A DNA stretch of 64,000 nucleotides, taken from positions 1 through 64,000 of the forward strand of contig CALSTV010000001.1 of assembly GCA_943789365.1 (NCBI GenBank), given 5' to 3'. A program made the position numbers and the translations under genes. Of the stretch, positions 43,326 through 52,796 are shown in pieces. Below the pieces are notes generated by a model. It was not told the DNA's origin and ran no database searches. It worked only from the letters and a program-made list of their open reading frames with translations. This DNA is from an uncultured Flavobacteriaceae bacterium (GTDB lineage: Bacteria > Bacteroidota > Bacteroidia > Flavobacteriales > Flavobacteriaceae). Numbering within the stretch: position 1 is the first letter of the stretch; each line of letters starts with the position of its first letter.

Positions 43326-46106
43326 ATGAAGAAACTATTAATTTTATTACTTTTTACGAATGTTGTTGTATTCGCTCAGACACATCTCAATGGAAGTATA
43401 ATAAACGCCAAAACAGACTTGGTTTTAACGGGAGCAACTATCGTGGAAAAGCACACAAACAATGGTACTATTTCCGACAGTAACGGAAATTTTGTTCTGG
43501 AGATTTCCAAAACCCCAACCACTATAATTATAAGTTCTCTCGGATATAAAGAAAAAGAAATTACAATTCAAAATAATGCCCCATTAAGCATTGCACTCAC
43601 AGAAGGTTTCCAACTCGACGAAGTTATTGTAGGTTCCAGATCTTTATTAAAGTCGCATACCAAAACAGCATTGCCAATTAGACTTATCAATTCAAATGAA
43701 ATACTAGCAACAAGAGAAATCAGCTTAGACAAGGCGATTCAATATATTGAACCTTCATTTAACAGCGTCAACATTCCTGTGAGTGATGCATCCTCAATTT
43801 TAGATCCATTTGAATTGAGAAATTTGGGATCGAGTCGTACGCTGGTTTTAATTGACGGGAAACGGAAAAATTCAGGAGCACTCATGTATGCTTTTTCTAC
43901 TGTGGGTAGAGGAGAAACCGGCGTAGACATTTCAGCCATCCCAATAGAAGCTATAGAACGTATTGAGATTCTTCGTGATGGTGCCTCTTCCCAATATGGA
44001 TCGGATGCTATTGCAGGGGTCGTTAATATCATTCTAAAAAAAGAAAATGATGCGCACAAAATCAACCTCACCACAGGAGTTACATCTGAAGGTGATGGCG
44101 AATTTATTGATTTCGGCATGCATAAAGGTACTTCTCTTGGGAAAAACGGCTTCCTAAATTATACACTTAAAATTGCCAAACATGAAAATTCAAACAGATC
44201 AGGACTGGTAGACGAAGCAGGAGAATATGCAGATTTTGTTTATGTCGATCCTACCAAACCTGAAGATTGGCCAATTGATCTAACCAATCCCCTAGAAGTT
44301 AATTTACACAATCAGGAAGGTCTTGAGGATGTCCAAGAATTCCTATCCAACTATCCAGATGCTAAAAACATTAATGGAACTCCGGAAAAAGCAACCGTAC
44401 ATTTTTTATTCAATGGAGGTTTAAACCTAAACGCGAACAATCATTTTTATTACAACGCTGCTTTTAACTATAAAAAACTACAAAGCTTTGCCAATTACAG
44501 AACTCCCTATTGGAGAACTACCGATTGGGGACTCCTCACTCCAATTGGAACTACTTATCAAGGTTACCATCCTAAGTTTGAAGGTGAACTCAAAGACTAC
44601 AACGCCACTATTGGTATAAAAACAGATAAAAATGGATGGAAAACCGACGCTAGTTTTACCGTAGGAGGCAATTCACAAATCTATACAGTACCCAATACTG
44701 TAAACCGTTCTGAAACTGTATTTTTAGACGATGGAATTACACCAAAATACCAAGAAAACAGTCCCATATTATTCAATGCTGGTGGCTTGAAATTCACCCA
44801 TTATGTTACGAACTTTGACGTTTCAAAATTATTGAGTCCAAAACTAAGTTTTGCTGCAGGTACAGAGTTTCGAATAGAAAGTTTTGAAACCATTGAAGGT
44901 GGGCTTCCATCTTGGGAAGGAGGTGGAAGCGATTCTTTCTCTGGCTATACTCCAAACGATTCATTTACTTCAAACCGTTACAATATTGGTGCTTACACCC
45001 AGTTCTCTCTGAATGTTACGGACGATTGGTTGATTGATGCCAGTGCTCGAATAGAAGATTATAGCGATTTTGGAAAGGAGTTTATTTGGAAAATATCCAG
45101 CCACCTTCAACTACTTGACAAAACACTCGCCTTAAGAACAGCACTTTCTACAGGCTTTCGAGCACCGTCTTTGCAACAAAGAAACCTGCAAAAATTACAA
45201 TACAGTTTTGTTGCAGGTGAAGGTGTACAGAAAGAAATGTTAATAAACAATACCTCTTCAGAGGCTCAACAATTAGGCATTCCAAGTTTGTCGCCTGAAG
45301 AATCGTTAAATTTTACTTTGGGTCTAGAATACAATCCTACAAATCAGTTTGATATATCACTAGATTATTACATTATTGAAATTCATAATAGAATTGTACT
45401 GGGAAACCGAATCGAAGGTACAGAAAGTACAACCACCGATTTAGATGCCTTTTTGTTGGCAAATGACATTAAAGGGTTTAACTTTTTTTCCAATGCTTTA
45501 GACACACGTACAAGTGGTATTGATTTGATAAGTAATTATAAAAATATTTTGTTTTTAAAGGGAGTGTTACAGTTCCATTTATCTGCAAATTACAGCTTAG
45601 AAAACAAAGCCATCTCCCCTATCAAGAATCCTTCAATCATTGAAAATACCGGGCAGACAATTTTCAATGAGGAAATGCAGGCATTGCTCTTTACCGCAAG
45701 ACCAGAATACAAAGTACTGTTGGGAATAGATTATAACATAGATAATTTTGATATACATCTTGGTAATCAGGTTATTGGACCGGCTTTATTTAGAAATAAT
45801 GGTATGGACACCAATATAGCTGTAGAATTTGAAACCAAGGCTTTAACAGATTTAGGCCTGAGTTATGCTATAAACAAAAAAACAAATGTTTTTCTGGAAG
45901 CAAAAAACATATTCAATGTTTTACCTGAATGGAAGTTCAAGGCACTAAACAACGATGGCACAACATTATTGTCTGACCCTAGTGCTGTTAATAAACAATC
46001 GAACTTGATAACTTTTAATCAACGATATAGTCAAAACACTTATGACGGTTCTCACTTTAACTATTTGGGTACACGATTTATCATGGGGTTAAGGTATTCT
46101 TTCTAA
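43326..46106 (+). CDS. TonB-dependent receptor with carboxypeptidase-regulatory domain
   Basis: A 926-aa outer-membrane receptor. Signal peptide MKKLLILLLFTNVVVFAQ, CarboxypepD_reg-like domain (about 20-95, INAKTDLVLTGATIVEKHTN), plug (about 105-235, with GSSRTLVLIDGKR and DGASSQYGSDAIAGVVNIIL), then a long barrel ending YLGTRFIMGLRYSF. The length and order are those of TonB receptors for large substrates or siderophores; no SusD gene is beside it, so the substrate cannot be read from context. Intact. Confidence 0.9.
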   Translation: MKKLLILLLFTNVVVFAQTHLNGSIINAKTDLVLTGATIVEKHTNNGTISDSNGNFVLEISKTPTTIIISSLGYKEKEITIQNNAPLSIALTEGFQLDEVIVGSRSLLKSHTKTALPIRLINSNEILATREISLDKAIQYIEPSFNSVNIPVSDASSILDPFELRNLGSSRTLVLIDGKRKNSGALMYAFSTVGRGETGVDISAIPIEAIERIEILRDGASSQYGSDAIAGVVNIILKKENDAHKINLTTGVTSEGDGEFIDFGMHKGTSLGKNGFLNYTLKIAKHENSNRSGLVDEAGEYADFVYVDPTKPEDWPIDLTNPLEVNLHNQEGLEDVQEFLSNYPDAKNINGTPEKATVHFLFNGGLNLNANNHFYYNAAFNYKKLQSFANYRTPYWRTTDWGLLTPIGTTYQGYHPKFEGELKDYNATIGIKTDKNGWKTDASFTVGGNSQIYTVPNTVNRSETVFLDDGITPKYQENSPILFNAGGLKFTHYVTNFDVSKLLSPKLSFAAGTEFRIESFETIEGGLPSWEGGGSDSFSGYTPNDSFTSNRYNIGAYTQFSLNVTDDWLIDASARIEDYSDFGKEFIWKISSHLQLLDKTLALRTALSTGFRAPSLQQRNLQKLQYSFVAGEGVQKEMLINNTSSEAQQLGIPSLSPEESLNFTLGLEYNPTNQFDISLDYYIIEIHNRIVLGNRIEGTESTTTDLDAFLLANDIKGFNFFSNALDTRTSGIDLISNYKNILFLKGVLQFHLSANYSLENKAISPIKNPSIIENTGQTIFNEEMQALLFTARPEYKVLLGIDYNIDNFDIHLGNQVIGPALFRNNGMDTNIAVEFETKALTDLGLSYAINKKTNVFLEAKNIFNVLPEWKFKALNNDGTTLLSDPSAVNKQSNLITFNQRYSQNTYDGSHFNYLGTRFIMGLRYSF

Positions 46107-46115
46107 TTCAAAACC

Positions 46116-46145
46116 AAAAAAAAAGCTCCTCAATCTGAGGAGCTC
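46116..46145 (-). terminator. Terminator of the ferredoxin gene
   Basis: On the minus strand AGCTCCTCA (46136-46144) pairs with TGAGGAGCT (46124-46132) and continues into nine T, about 20 bp beyond the ferredoxin stop. Confidence 0.85.
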
Positions 46146-46164
46146 ATAGGTTTTATCAAAAAGT

Positions 46165-46515
46165 TTATTCTCCGTGCATAAACGCCTTTTTTCCTAATAA
46201 TTCTTCTTCTGTCTCTACAATTTCTTCATCAGGAATACAACAGTCTACCGGACAAACGGCAGCACATTGCGGTTCATCGTGAAAACCTTTACATTCTGTA
46301 CATTTGTCTGGTACAATAAAATATACTTCATCATCTACAGCTTCCTGATCTTCGTCTGCATTTGTTTTTTTACCATTAGGTAATACAATATCTCCTGATA
46401 ACTCAGTACCATCTGAATAACGCCAATCCTCTGCACCTTCATAAATTGCATTGTTTGGACATTCTGGCTCACATGCGCCACAATTGATACATTCGTCTGT
46501 TATTATAATTGCCAT
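46165..46515 (-). CDS. 4Fe-4S dicluster ferredoxin
   Basis: A 116-aa soluble ferredoxin. First cluster motif CINCGACEPECPNNAI at residues 9-24; second CTECKGFHDEPQCAAVCPVD at about 74-93. The acidic insert between the clusters and the C-terminal EEIVETEEEL fit a Bacteroidota version of the Fdx family. Electron carrier; partner not visible here. Convergent with the TonB receptor gene. Confidence 0.9.
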   Translation of the reverse strand: MAIIITDECINCGACEPECPNNAIYEGAEDWRYSDGTELSGDIVLPNGKKTNADEDQEAVDDEVYFIVPDKCTECKGFHDEPQCAAVCPVDCCIPDEEIVETEEELLGKKAFMHGE

Positions 46516-46660
46516 TCTTTTTTTTCTAAATATTATAAGTTACAAAAATAACAAAAGTTTTGTAATTCTTGCGTTTTGAGTCTCGATTCTTTAATTGTTA
46601 TTCAATACACCATTTAGTATCCACAATCGCAAACAGTTAGCCATTGTTTCAACTCATATA

Positions 46661-47998
46661 TTATACAGAAGCTGTTTTAAAAACTCCTTTATTCAAAGCT
46701 CTCAATGCTTCAATCTTATGCTCGGTATTGACTACCAAGGAAACATTGTAATTGCTTCCACCATAAGAAATCATTCGAATTGGAATGTTAGTCAAACTGT
46801 CAAAAATTGCTGTACTCGCACCACGTTGTTGGTGAGAAAAATCTCCTGCTAAACAAATAATAGATTGTTCAGTGTCTACTTCAACACTACCAATTGACTC
46901 CAATTCTCTAGTTATGTCCTCCAAGCTACTTGTGTCATCTATTGTGATAGAAACAGCAACTTCCGAAGTAGTTACCATATCAATAGCTGTTTTATACTTC
47001 TCAAAAACTTCAAAGATATTCTTTAAAAAACCATAGGCCATTAACATTCGGTACGACTTAATTTTAAGTACAGTTATACCATCCTTGGCAGCAATGGCGC
47101 GCACACCGTTTGGCACTTTACAATTTTTTATAATGGTTCCAGCCGAGTTAGGGTGAAAAGTATCTTTTAACAGTACAGGAATGTTCTTTTCTTTCGCAGG
47201 AATTACACTTTGGGGGTGTAATATTTTAGCTCCAAAATATGCAAGCTCAGCGGCTTCATCGAACGATATTTCTTTTAATGAAAAAGTATGATCAACATAG
47301 CGAGGATCGTTGTTGTGCATTCCATCGATATCTGTCCAAATTTGAATTTCTTCAGCTGCAATTGCCGCGCCAATCAAAGAGGCCGAATAATCGCTCCCCC
47401 CTCTTTTTAAATTGTCTATCTCTCCATCATGACTCAAACAAATATACCCCTGCGTCACAAACAACTCCGTGGTTGCATTTGCTTTTATAATTTCACCCAA
47501 ACTTTCAGTGATATAAGCAGCATCAGGTTCTCCTTTTGGATCAATTCGCATAAAGTCAAATGCCGACAATAATTGAACATCCGATTTTATTTCGTTCATA
47601 TACATAGTGAACAAGTTGGTAGAAAGAATTTCTCCCTGTGCTACAATAATTCTTTCAATTGCAGCAATCACGTCAACAGAACCTTCATGAGCATAAGATC
47701 CAATGAAATCAAAACGTTCTTCTACAAAAGCACTTGCTTGTTGGGTGTATTCCTTGCTCTCAAATAAATTTTCAACTACATCTTTATAGCGAGCTATCAA
47801 CATTGCAATTACTTCCTTCGCCTCATCAAAAGCTCCATTTCCAATATGGTCGGTTATTTGATGTAAAACATTGGTTGTTTGAGACATTGCCGATAAAACG
47901 ACAATTTTTGGTCCCTCAATATTCGAGACAATACTCGCTACCTCTTTTATGCTTTTAGGACTTCCTACTGAAGTGCCTCCAAATTTTAAAACTTTCAT
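46661..47998 (-). CDS. lysC: Aspartate kinase
   Basis: A 445-aa monofunctional kinase, first step of the aspartate family (lysine, threonine, methionine, DAP). Catalytic domain KFGGTSVGSPKSIKEVASIV at the start, LKRGGSDYSASLIGAAIAAE and WTDIDGMHNNDPRYVD; C-terminal ACT domains include SVTIDDTS-like AVSITIDDTSSLED and VEVDTEQSIICLAGDFSHQQ, a likely allosteric site. Shares its divergent promoter region with the ACT-like gene at 48250. The lysA gene is 5 kb away. Confidence 0.93.
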   Translation of the reverse strand: MKVLKFGGTSVGSPKSIKEVASIVSNIEGPKIVVLSAMSQTTNVLHQITDHIGNGAFDEAKEVIAMLIARYKDVVENLFESKEYTQQASAFVEERFDFIGSYAHEGSVDVIAAIERIIVAQGEILSTNLFTMYMNEIKSDVQLLSAFDFMRIDPKGEPDAAYITESLGEIIKANATTELFVTQGYICLSHDGEIDNLKRGGSDYSASLIGAAIAAEEIQIWTDIDGMHNNDPRYVDHTFSLKEISFDEAAELAYFGAKILHPQSVIPAKEKNIPVLLKDTFHPNSAGTIIKNCKVPNGVRAIAAKDGITVLKIKSYRMLMAYGFLKNIFEVFEKYKTAIDMVTTSEVAVSITIDDTSSLEDITRELESIGSVEVDTEQSIICLAGDFSHQQRGASTAIFDSLTNIPIRMISYGGSNYNVSLVVNTEHKIEALRALNKGVFKTASV

Positions 47999-48249
47999 TA
48001 TTCTTTATTTAAAACATCACATTCTCTTTCTCGATTCCTTAATTTTCGTAACGATACAAACATCGAATCTCGTAAAAAATGTTTTGCAAAAATCCTTCAA
48101 TTGTGAATCTACTGCAAAAAATTGTAATATATTTACACTTTGTTACAAATTGTTTAGATTTAAACATTTAAAATAATTTTTTCTACACTAAAAGGGGTGT
48201 TAAAAGGTTATTACACGTTATTTCCGCAAATTTTGAATTTTAGATTGTC

Positions 48250-48909
48250 ATGAAAACCATTCAAGAATCCGTAGAAAGCATCATTCGAAAAACTCCTTTT
48301 TATGAAGAGGCACTGAACGACAAATTGATCAACGTATCTTCACTGGCACGTGCTATTCAAGAGGATGTTGAGAAAGACTTAGGAAAAGAGGTGAAATCGG
48401 GCGCTATCATGATGGCTATTAATAGACTCTCTCCTTCTAACCTTTTGCGAATTCGTAAGAATATTAAAAAATTCACGTTTTCCTTAGGCGACTTTATAGT
48501 GCGTTCTAATCTGTGTAACTTTACCTATAAAAACACTCCGAGTCTATTAAAATCTATCACCTCACTTCTCTCAGAGATTGGGGAAGATAAAGATTATTTC
48601 TTTACCATTTCGCAAGGGATATTTGAGACGAATATTGTGACCAGCAAAAATTTAGAAGAGAAGGTAAAGTCTTTGTTTTCAAAAGAAATCTTGATTTATT
48701 CACATGTCGACCTCGCTTCTATCACCATTAAGTTACCCAAAACAAATGTGGAACAGTCTGGGGTCTATTATTTTATTTTAAAACAATTGGCTTGGGCCGG
48801 AATTTCGGTACAAGAAATTATTTCTACCACGCACGAAATGACCATTGTTGTAAAGGAAGAAGATGTCAATAGTACCTTCTCCATATTGATCGACATGAAG
48901 AAAAAATAA
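48250..48909 (+). CDS. ACT-domain-like protein divergent from aspartate kinase
   Basis: A 219-aa protein without signal. Residues 1-80 are helical and look like a winged-helix (NVSSLARAIQEDVEKDLGKE, SGAIMMAINRLSPSNLLRIR). Residues about 85-219 hold two ACT-like beta-alpha-beta units (DLASITIKLPKTNVEQSGVY, ISVQEIISTTHEMTIVVKEE), the second of the aspartokinase type. The divergent pairing with lysC suggests a ligand-sensing regulator of the kinase or of amino acid synthesis. Family name not certain. Confidence 0.65.
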   Translation: MKTIQESVESIIRKTPFYEEALNDKLINVSSLARAIQEDVEKDLGKEVKSGAIMMAINRLSPSNLLRIRKNIKKFTFSLGDFIVRSNLCNFTYKNTPSLLKSITSLLSEIGEDKDYFFTISQGIFETNIVTSKNLEEKVKSLFSKEILIYSHVDLASITIKLPKTNVEQSGVYYFILKQLAWAGISVQEIISTTHEMTIVVKEEDVNSTFSILIDMKKK

Positions 48910-48914
48910 ATAAC

Positions 48915-49301
48915 TTAAGGAAGTACAAGTTCAGAATCTACCTTTTCTTGAGTTATAAATACGGGGTTTTGAAATTCTGAAACAAAAGCATCTACTATCT
49001 CTTCAATATGTTGTCTATTTTGTGAGGTATTGGCATGAACAATCACAATTAGTATGGTTTCTTGGTATGATTCCCCCTCTCTCAAATACCCTTCACCATA
49101 TAATTCGGTGAACCCTTCAAAACGCGGCCCTATTTCTGTAAGTTTAAAATTACCCCAGTCTTCATTAGAAATATCGTTTACCAAACCAAAATAAAAAGTA
49201 GTGCTTATGTCTTTATAAATATCTATTTCAGTTTTCGAACTGCAACTATACATATGGCTTATTATACATAGTCCCGCCAATAATTTTGTTATTAATTTCA
49301 T
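48915..49301 (-). CDS. Small lipoprotein, DUF3574-like
   Basis: A 128-aa protein with lipoprotein signal (MKLITKLLAGLCIISHMYSC; lipid Cys 20). The pattern FYFG, then W..F, GPRFEGFTELYGEGYLREGE and an E/Q-rich strand-helix end resembles DUF3574. Function unknown. Monocistronic, convergent with the ACT-like gene. Confidence 0.6.
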   Translation of the reverse strand: MKLITKLLAGLCIISHMYSCSSKTEIDIYKDISTTFYFGLVNDISNEDWGNFKLTEIGPRFEGFTELYGEGYLREGESYQETILIVIVHANTSQNRQHIEEIVDAFVSEFQNPVFITQEKVDSELVLP

Positions 49302-49358
49302 AATATGTCATGTAATTTACACAACAAACATACTAATATTTTTTAACATTATTTAATA

Positions 49359-51503
49359 CTATTCCGTCATTGTATATGTTATTTTAAAATGAGGTGTAAT
49401 CGAAGTAGAATCCTTCTTAGCATCTTTTGGCCTGTTAATTTCAATGTCGTTTTCTGCGTCCAATTCGTTCAAATATTTTTCTAGCCGGCCAATTCTACCA
49501 TTTTCATATTGTTCCACTAAAGCCGTTAGTTTTTCTTGTTTTATAGCTAGTACACTGGCATCTTCAACAGACAAGTCGACGGTTTTGGCCTTTTTATTTA
49601 CATAAGCTACGAAATCATCCCTTTCTGTAATAACAGGGATGTTCTTCTTTTTCATGTATTTTTTCTCTAATTCATTCACTGCAATACGTACGCGCTCTTG
49701 GTCTTTATTGTTTACGTATTTTAAGGATACTTTTAAACCTTTTTTCTTTTTTTTCAACGATTGTAATATTTTCACTTGTTTTTCCCGTTCAGATGTAATA
49801 GTCGTGTCTAAATAGTTGTATTGAATAACTTCCAATTCCTCTTTATTGGCACCTACCATACCGGCGAGTAATTTCCCGGGAGATGCGGCTGTTTTAATAA
49901 TTAAATTTCTGAATGCGTCCCAGATAACCCCTTTAATTTCGACATCAGATTCTTCCATATCACCTTCAACAGGAACATCCATACGCACAATTCCTCTATT
50001 ATCTTTTAAGAGAAACACGGCAAATTTCACAGGTACATTGTATTCGCCTCCATTTTTATCTCCCAACGAAATATTATGGATAATCACCTTGTTTTCACTT
50101 TTTAGGTAGTTGTTAGAGACAGTGGTGTTTGCTTTGTAATGCAGTTCTCCTTTGTAAATTGGAATGCCTAAATAATCTAGTGAATACGGATTTAAATCTT
50201 TTAATTTTAACCCAGAAACATCATACACCATTTCCAATTCTTGATCTGCTTTTTTAGGGTTGAAATTAAAGTCGATTACCAAATTCCCGGTCTTGTTCAT
50301 TTCCATTTCGGAATGCGTTTCCAACCAAGTGGTACCATTATTTATGGCACTGGTCTGTACACTAAGATTGGAAAGTTCGTAGTAAAATGGGCTTGAGGTA
50401 CGCGCATCTTTTAAGGCCATTTTACCCTTGTTGATTTTAAACGACTCAACGGAGTACATGACATCATTTTCCAAACTATCCACTTCTTTTTGATTGGTCG
50501 GTTCATCGGCCGGAGCTTCTTTTACTATCCTTTCTATATTTGTTGTCTTTTCATATCTAACAAAATCTACAAATGGACTGTCTAATATGACGGTTCCGAT
50601 TTCAAATTGTTGTTTGAGTGGCGTCATCTTTTGTATCGGACAATGTAAATTAGTAAAGGAAAATATTGGTTTATCATCCTTACTGGTTAAAGAAAATTGA
50701 GATACATCAACTGTCCCTTTAACGCTTAAGTCTTCAAAATTCCTAGTACTCCCTTCAAAAGCGAGTTCAGTACTTAAAAAGCCATTTAGGTCTTTAAATT
50801 CAACTGTGTTTTTCAAATATTTTTCAACAGAATTAATCGCTAACGAATCTATTTTTATTTGTGCCGAAAAATCACCCATCACCGGGTCAAATGCTGTTGA
50901 CGAAGTAAAACTTCCACCGTCGGTAAAACGAAACCTTAGATCGGCATTGCTTTTTTCTTCTTGATTCCATTCGATGTTTGGAATAAAAAAGTTTATATTG
51001 TCTATGTCGAAATCCTCATTTACTACCCGATCTGTAAAATTTAAATCAGCATTTACAAACTCAATATTAGAAACACTAAATTTTAATTCTTCTGATATTT
51101 CTTGTTCCTGAATTGTGTCTTTCGGACTGGCATAAAAAGAAACAAGGCTGTCAAAATTGAACAGTGAATCATTTTCTTTTACAAGGGTAGTCTTCAAACT
51201 TTTTAAATATAACTGTTCAACCACTATTTTTGACGTAAAGTATTGGTAAGGCTCTGTATCTAATAACAAGGTATCAAAAGACACAAAGGGAGTGGTGCGA
51301 TCTGCCTCATACATTTTAAAATCTATGGCCTGAACAGTAGCGGTAAAATAATTTATTTTTAACTCGGTTAAACTTACTCTTCTTCCCAACCAGGCCTCAC
51401 TGTTATCTTCCAATAAATTTCTAATAATAGTAGGACTACTCCATAAAAGTAGGCTCAAAAGAATGATTATGCTTATACTAATTTTTGTTATTTTGTTTTT
51501 CAA
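49359..51503 (-). CDS. DUF748/AsmA-like membrane-anchored protein
   Basis: A 714-aa protein: one N-terminal TM (ISISIIILLSLLLWSSPTII), then a long repetitive beta-rich periplasmic part of the AsmA/DUF748 kind (LDTEPYQYFTSKIVVEQLYL, LPNIEW-like FFIPNIEWNQE, NPYSLDYLGIPIYKGELHYK). DUF748 proteins are relatives of the bridge-like lipid transfer proteins of the envelope. The C-terminal 120 residues are helical and charged. Complete. Confidence 0.85.
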   Translation of the reverse strand: MKNKITKISISIIILLSLLLWSSPTIIRNLLEDNSEAWLGRRVSLTELKINYFTATVQAIDFKMYEADRTTPFVSFDTLLLDTEPYQYFTSKIVVEQLYLKSLKTTLVKENDSLFNFDSLVSFYASPKDTIQEQEISEELKFSVSNIEFVNADLNFTDRVVNEDFDIDNINFFIPNIEWNQEEKSNADLRFRFTDGGSFTSSTAFDPVMGDFSAQIKIDSLAINSVEKYLKNTVEFKDLNGFLSTELAFEGSTRNFEDLSVKGTVDVSQFSLTSKDDKPIFSFTNLHCPIQKMTPLKQQFEIGTVILDSPFVDFVRYEKTTNIERIVKEAPADEPTNQKEVDSLENDVMYSVESFKINKGKMALKDARTSSPFYYELSNLSVQTSAINNGTTWLETHSEMEMNKTGNLVIDFNFNPKKADQELEMVYDVSGLKLKDLNPYSLDYLGIPIYKGELHYKANTTVSNNYLKSENKVIIHNISLGDKNGGEYNVPVKFAVFLLKDNRGIVRMDVPVEGDMEESDVEIKGVIWDAFRNLIIKTAASPGKLLAGMVGANKEELEVIQYNYLDTTITSEREKQVKILQSLKKKKKGLKVSLKYVNNKDQERVRIAVNELEKKYMKKKNIPVITERDDFVAYVNKKAKTVDLSVEDASVLAIKQEKLTALVEQYENGRIGRLEKYLNELDAENDIEINRPKDAKKDSTSITPHFKITYTMTE

Positions 51504-51572
51504 AGTAGAAGGAAACTAAAAATGAATACTTTTTTTGTATATGAATACCATACGTAGCTAAATATACAAAAA

Positions 51573-52235
51573 TTAGTCTTCTTTTTTTAAGAGTTCGATA
51601 TGTCTTAACAATCGTTTAGTTGCCAATTTTAAAGTACCATTATACACCCCTCTAATTCTACCTTTTTTATCGATCAATAAAAAATTTTCTGTATGTATAA
51701 ATGTACTGGCCTCCTGTGTTTTTACAAAATCTTCGTCAGAAAAATACGCGGTTCTCGCCAATTCGTAAATCGCTTCTTTGTCTCCTGTTACTAAATTCCA
51801 TTTTTCAGCATTTATTCCATAATTGTCAGCATATTTTTTAAGCACAGGAACAGAATCTAAATCGGGCGTTACAGAATGCGACAATAACAAAACGTCTGGA
51901 TCATTCTTGTAGGTATCTTGTAGAGTTTTCATATTCATACTGAGTTGTCGGCATATACCGGTACAGCTTGTAAAGAAAAAATCGGCTACATAAATCTTCC
52001 CTAAATAATCAGCTCTTGTAATTTTTTCACCTTCTTGATTGATAAAAGAAAAATCGGGAATCTTATGAATATTTTGATACGCCTTCGTGCCTTTCTCAAT
52101 CCATTCTGGCGTAAAGTCTGCCGAATTGAAAAAAGGAAGTGTTACAACCGAATCGTTAGGCACTACTTTTTGTTTTTTTTCACATGATATAAGTATGCAA
52201 ATGAGTGCGTATAAAAAGATTCTTATAAATTTCAT
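51573..52235 (-). CDS. SCO1/SenC family copper chaperone-like protein
   Basis: A 220-aa lipoprotein-type thioredoxin-fold protein. Signal MKFIRIFLYALICILISC (lipid Cys 18), copper motif TSCTGICRQL at about 91-100 and the third ligand in FIHTENFLLID near residue 184. These proteins deliver Cu to cytochrome oxidase. The next genes downstream of transcription direction upstream are a YwqK-like and a YHYH protein, closely spaced, so all three form an operon on the minus strand. Confidence 0.9.
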   Translation of the reverse strand: MKFIRIFLYALICILISCEKKQKVVPNDSVVTLPFFNSADFTPEWIEKGTKAYQNIHKIPDFSFINQEGEKITRADYLGKIYVADFFFTSCTGICRQLSMNMKTLQDTYKNDPDVLLLSHSVTPDLDSVPVLKKYADNYGINAEKWNLVTGDKEAIYELARTAYFSDEDFVKTQEASTFIHTENFLLIDKKGRIRGVYNGTLKLATKRLLRHIELLKKED

Positions 52236-52245
52236 ATATTTTTAA

Positions 52246-52791
52246 TTACATGGTAGATATGGCATCGCATTTTTTAAGTCCTATCAATCCAAATCGTTCT
52301 CCATCCTTTACAACGTAATTTGCACGAATGTTTCCATTTGGTTGATACAATTTCTGACTTCCCTCCTCTTTTCCATTTGCATAATGAAAATCTCTGTATA
52401 GGGTTCCATCCTCAAACCATTCTTTCATGGTTCCTTGGTATGCTCCTTTATCATTGAAATAAAACTCAAACTTTCGATTCTTATTAGGCCACCAGCCTTT
52501 GTGCAATCCAATTTTAATTCCTTTATTATAAAATCGTTCCATTGCCAAAACACCACTAACATACCACTTTTCTTCTTTGCCATGTTTTCTTCCATGGTTG
52601 TAAGTACAGCTATAAGCCAACGCGTTTGTATTGTGATAGGTAACAATATTCCCTGAAAACGGTTTTCCCATATACATGGTAACTCCATTTTCAACATGCA
52701 AATTCACATCCGACTTAAGCAGCCTATTTGGACTTTTTTCACATCCAAAAGCAATTAGAAAAATTAGGAAAATGTAGGCAGAATAACGCAT
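52246..52791 (-). CDS. YwqK/MORN-repeat-like lipoprotein
   Basis: A 181-aa protein with lipoprotein signal (MRYSAYIFLIFLIAFGC). Repeats of about 24 residues with G-Y/F-W-Y patterns (GNIVTYHNTNALAYSCTYNH, KWYVSGVLAMERFYNKG, KEWFEDGTLYRDFHYANG) are of the MORN/YwqK antitoxin-like kind. The tail GLIGLKKCD is unusual and carries a conserved-looking cysteine. Role in the SCO operon unknown. Confidence 0.75.
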   Translation of the reverse strand: MRYSAYIFLIFLIAFGCEKSPNRLLKSDVNLHVENGVTMYMGKPFSGNIVTYHNTNALAYSCTYNHGRKHGKEEKWYVSGVLAMERFYNKGIKIGLHKGWWPNKNRKFEFYFNDKGAYQGTMKEWFEDGTLYRDFHYANGKEEGSQKLYQPNGNIRANYVVKDGERFGLIGLKKCDAISTM

Positions 52792-52796
52792 GGTAT

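Noticed and set aside
46661-47998. Bifunctional aspartokinase/homoserine dehydrogenase
   Set aside because: Length of 445 aa and the absence of a dehydrogenase domain show the monofunctional type.
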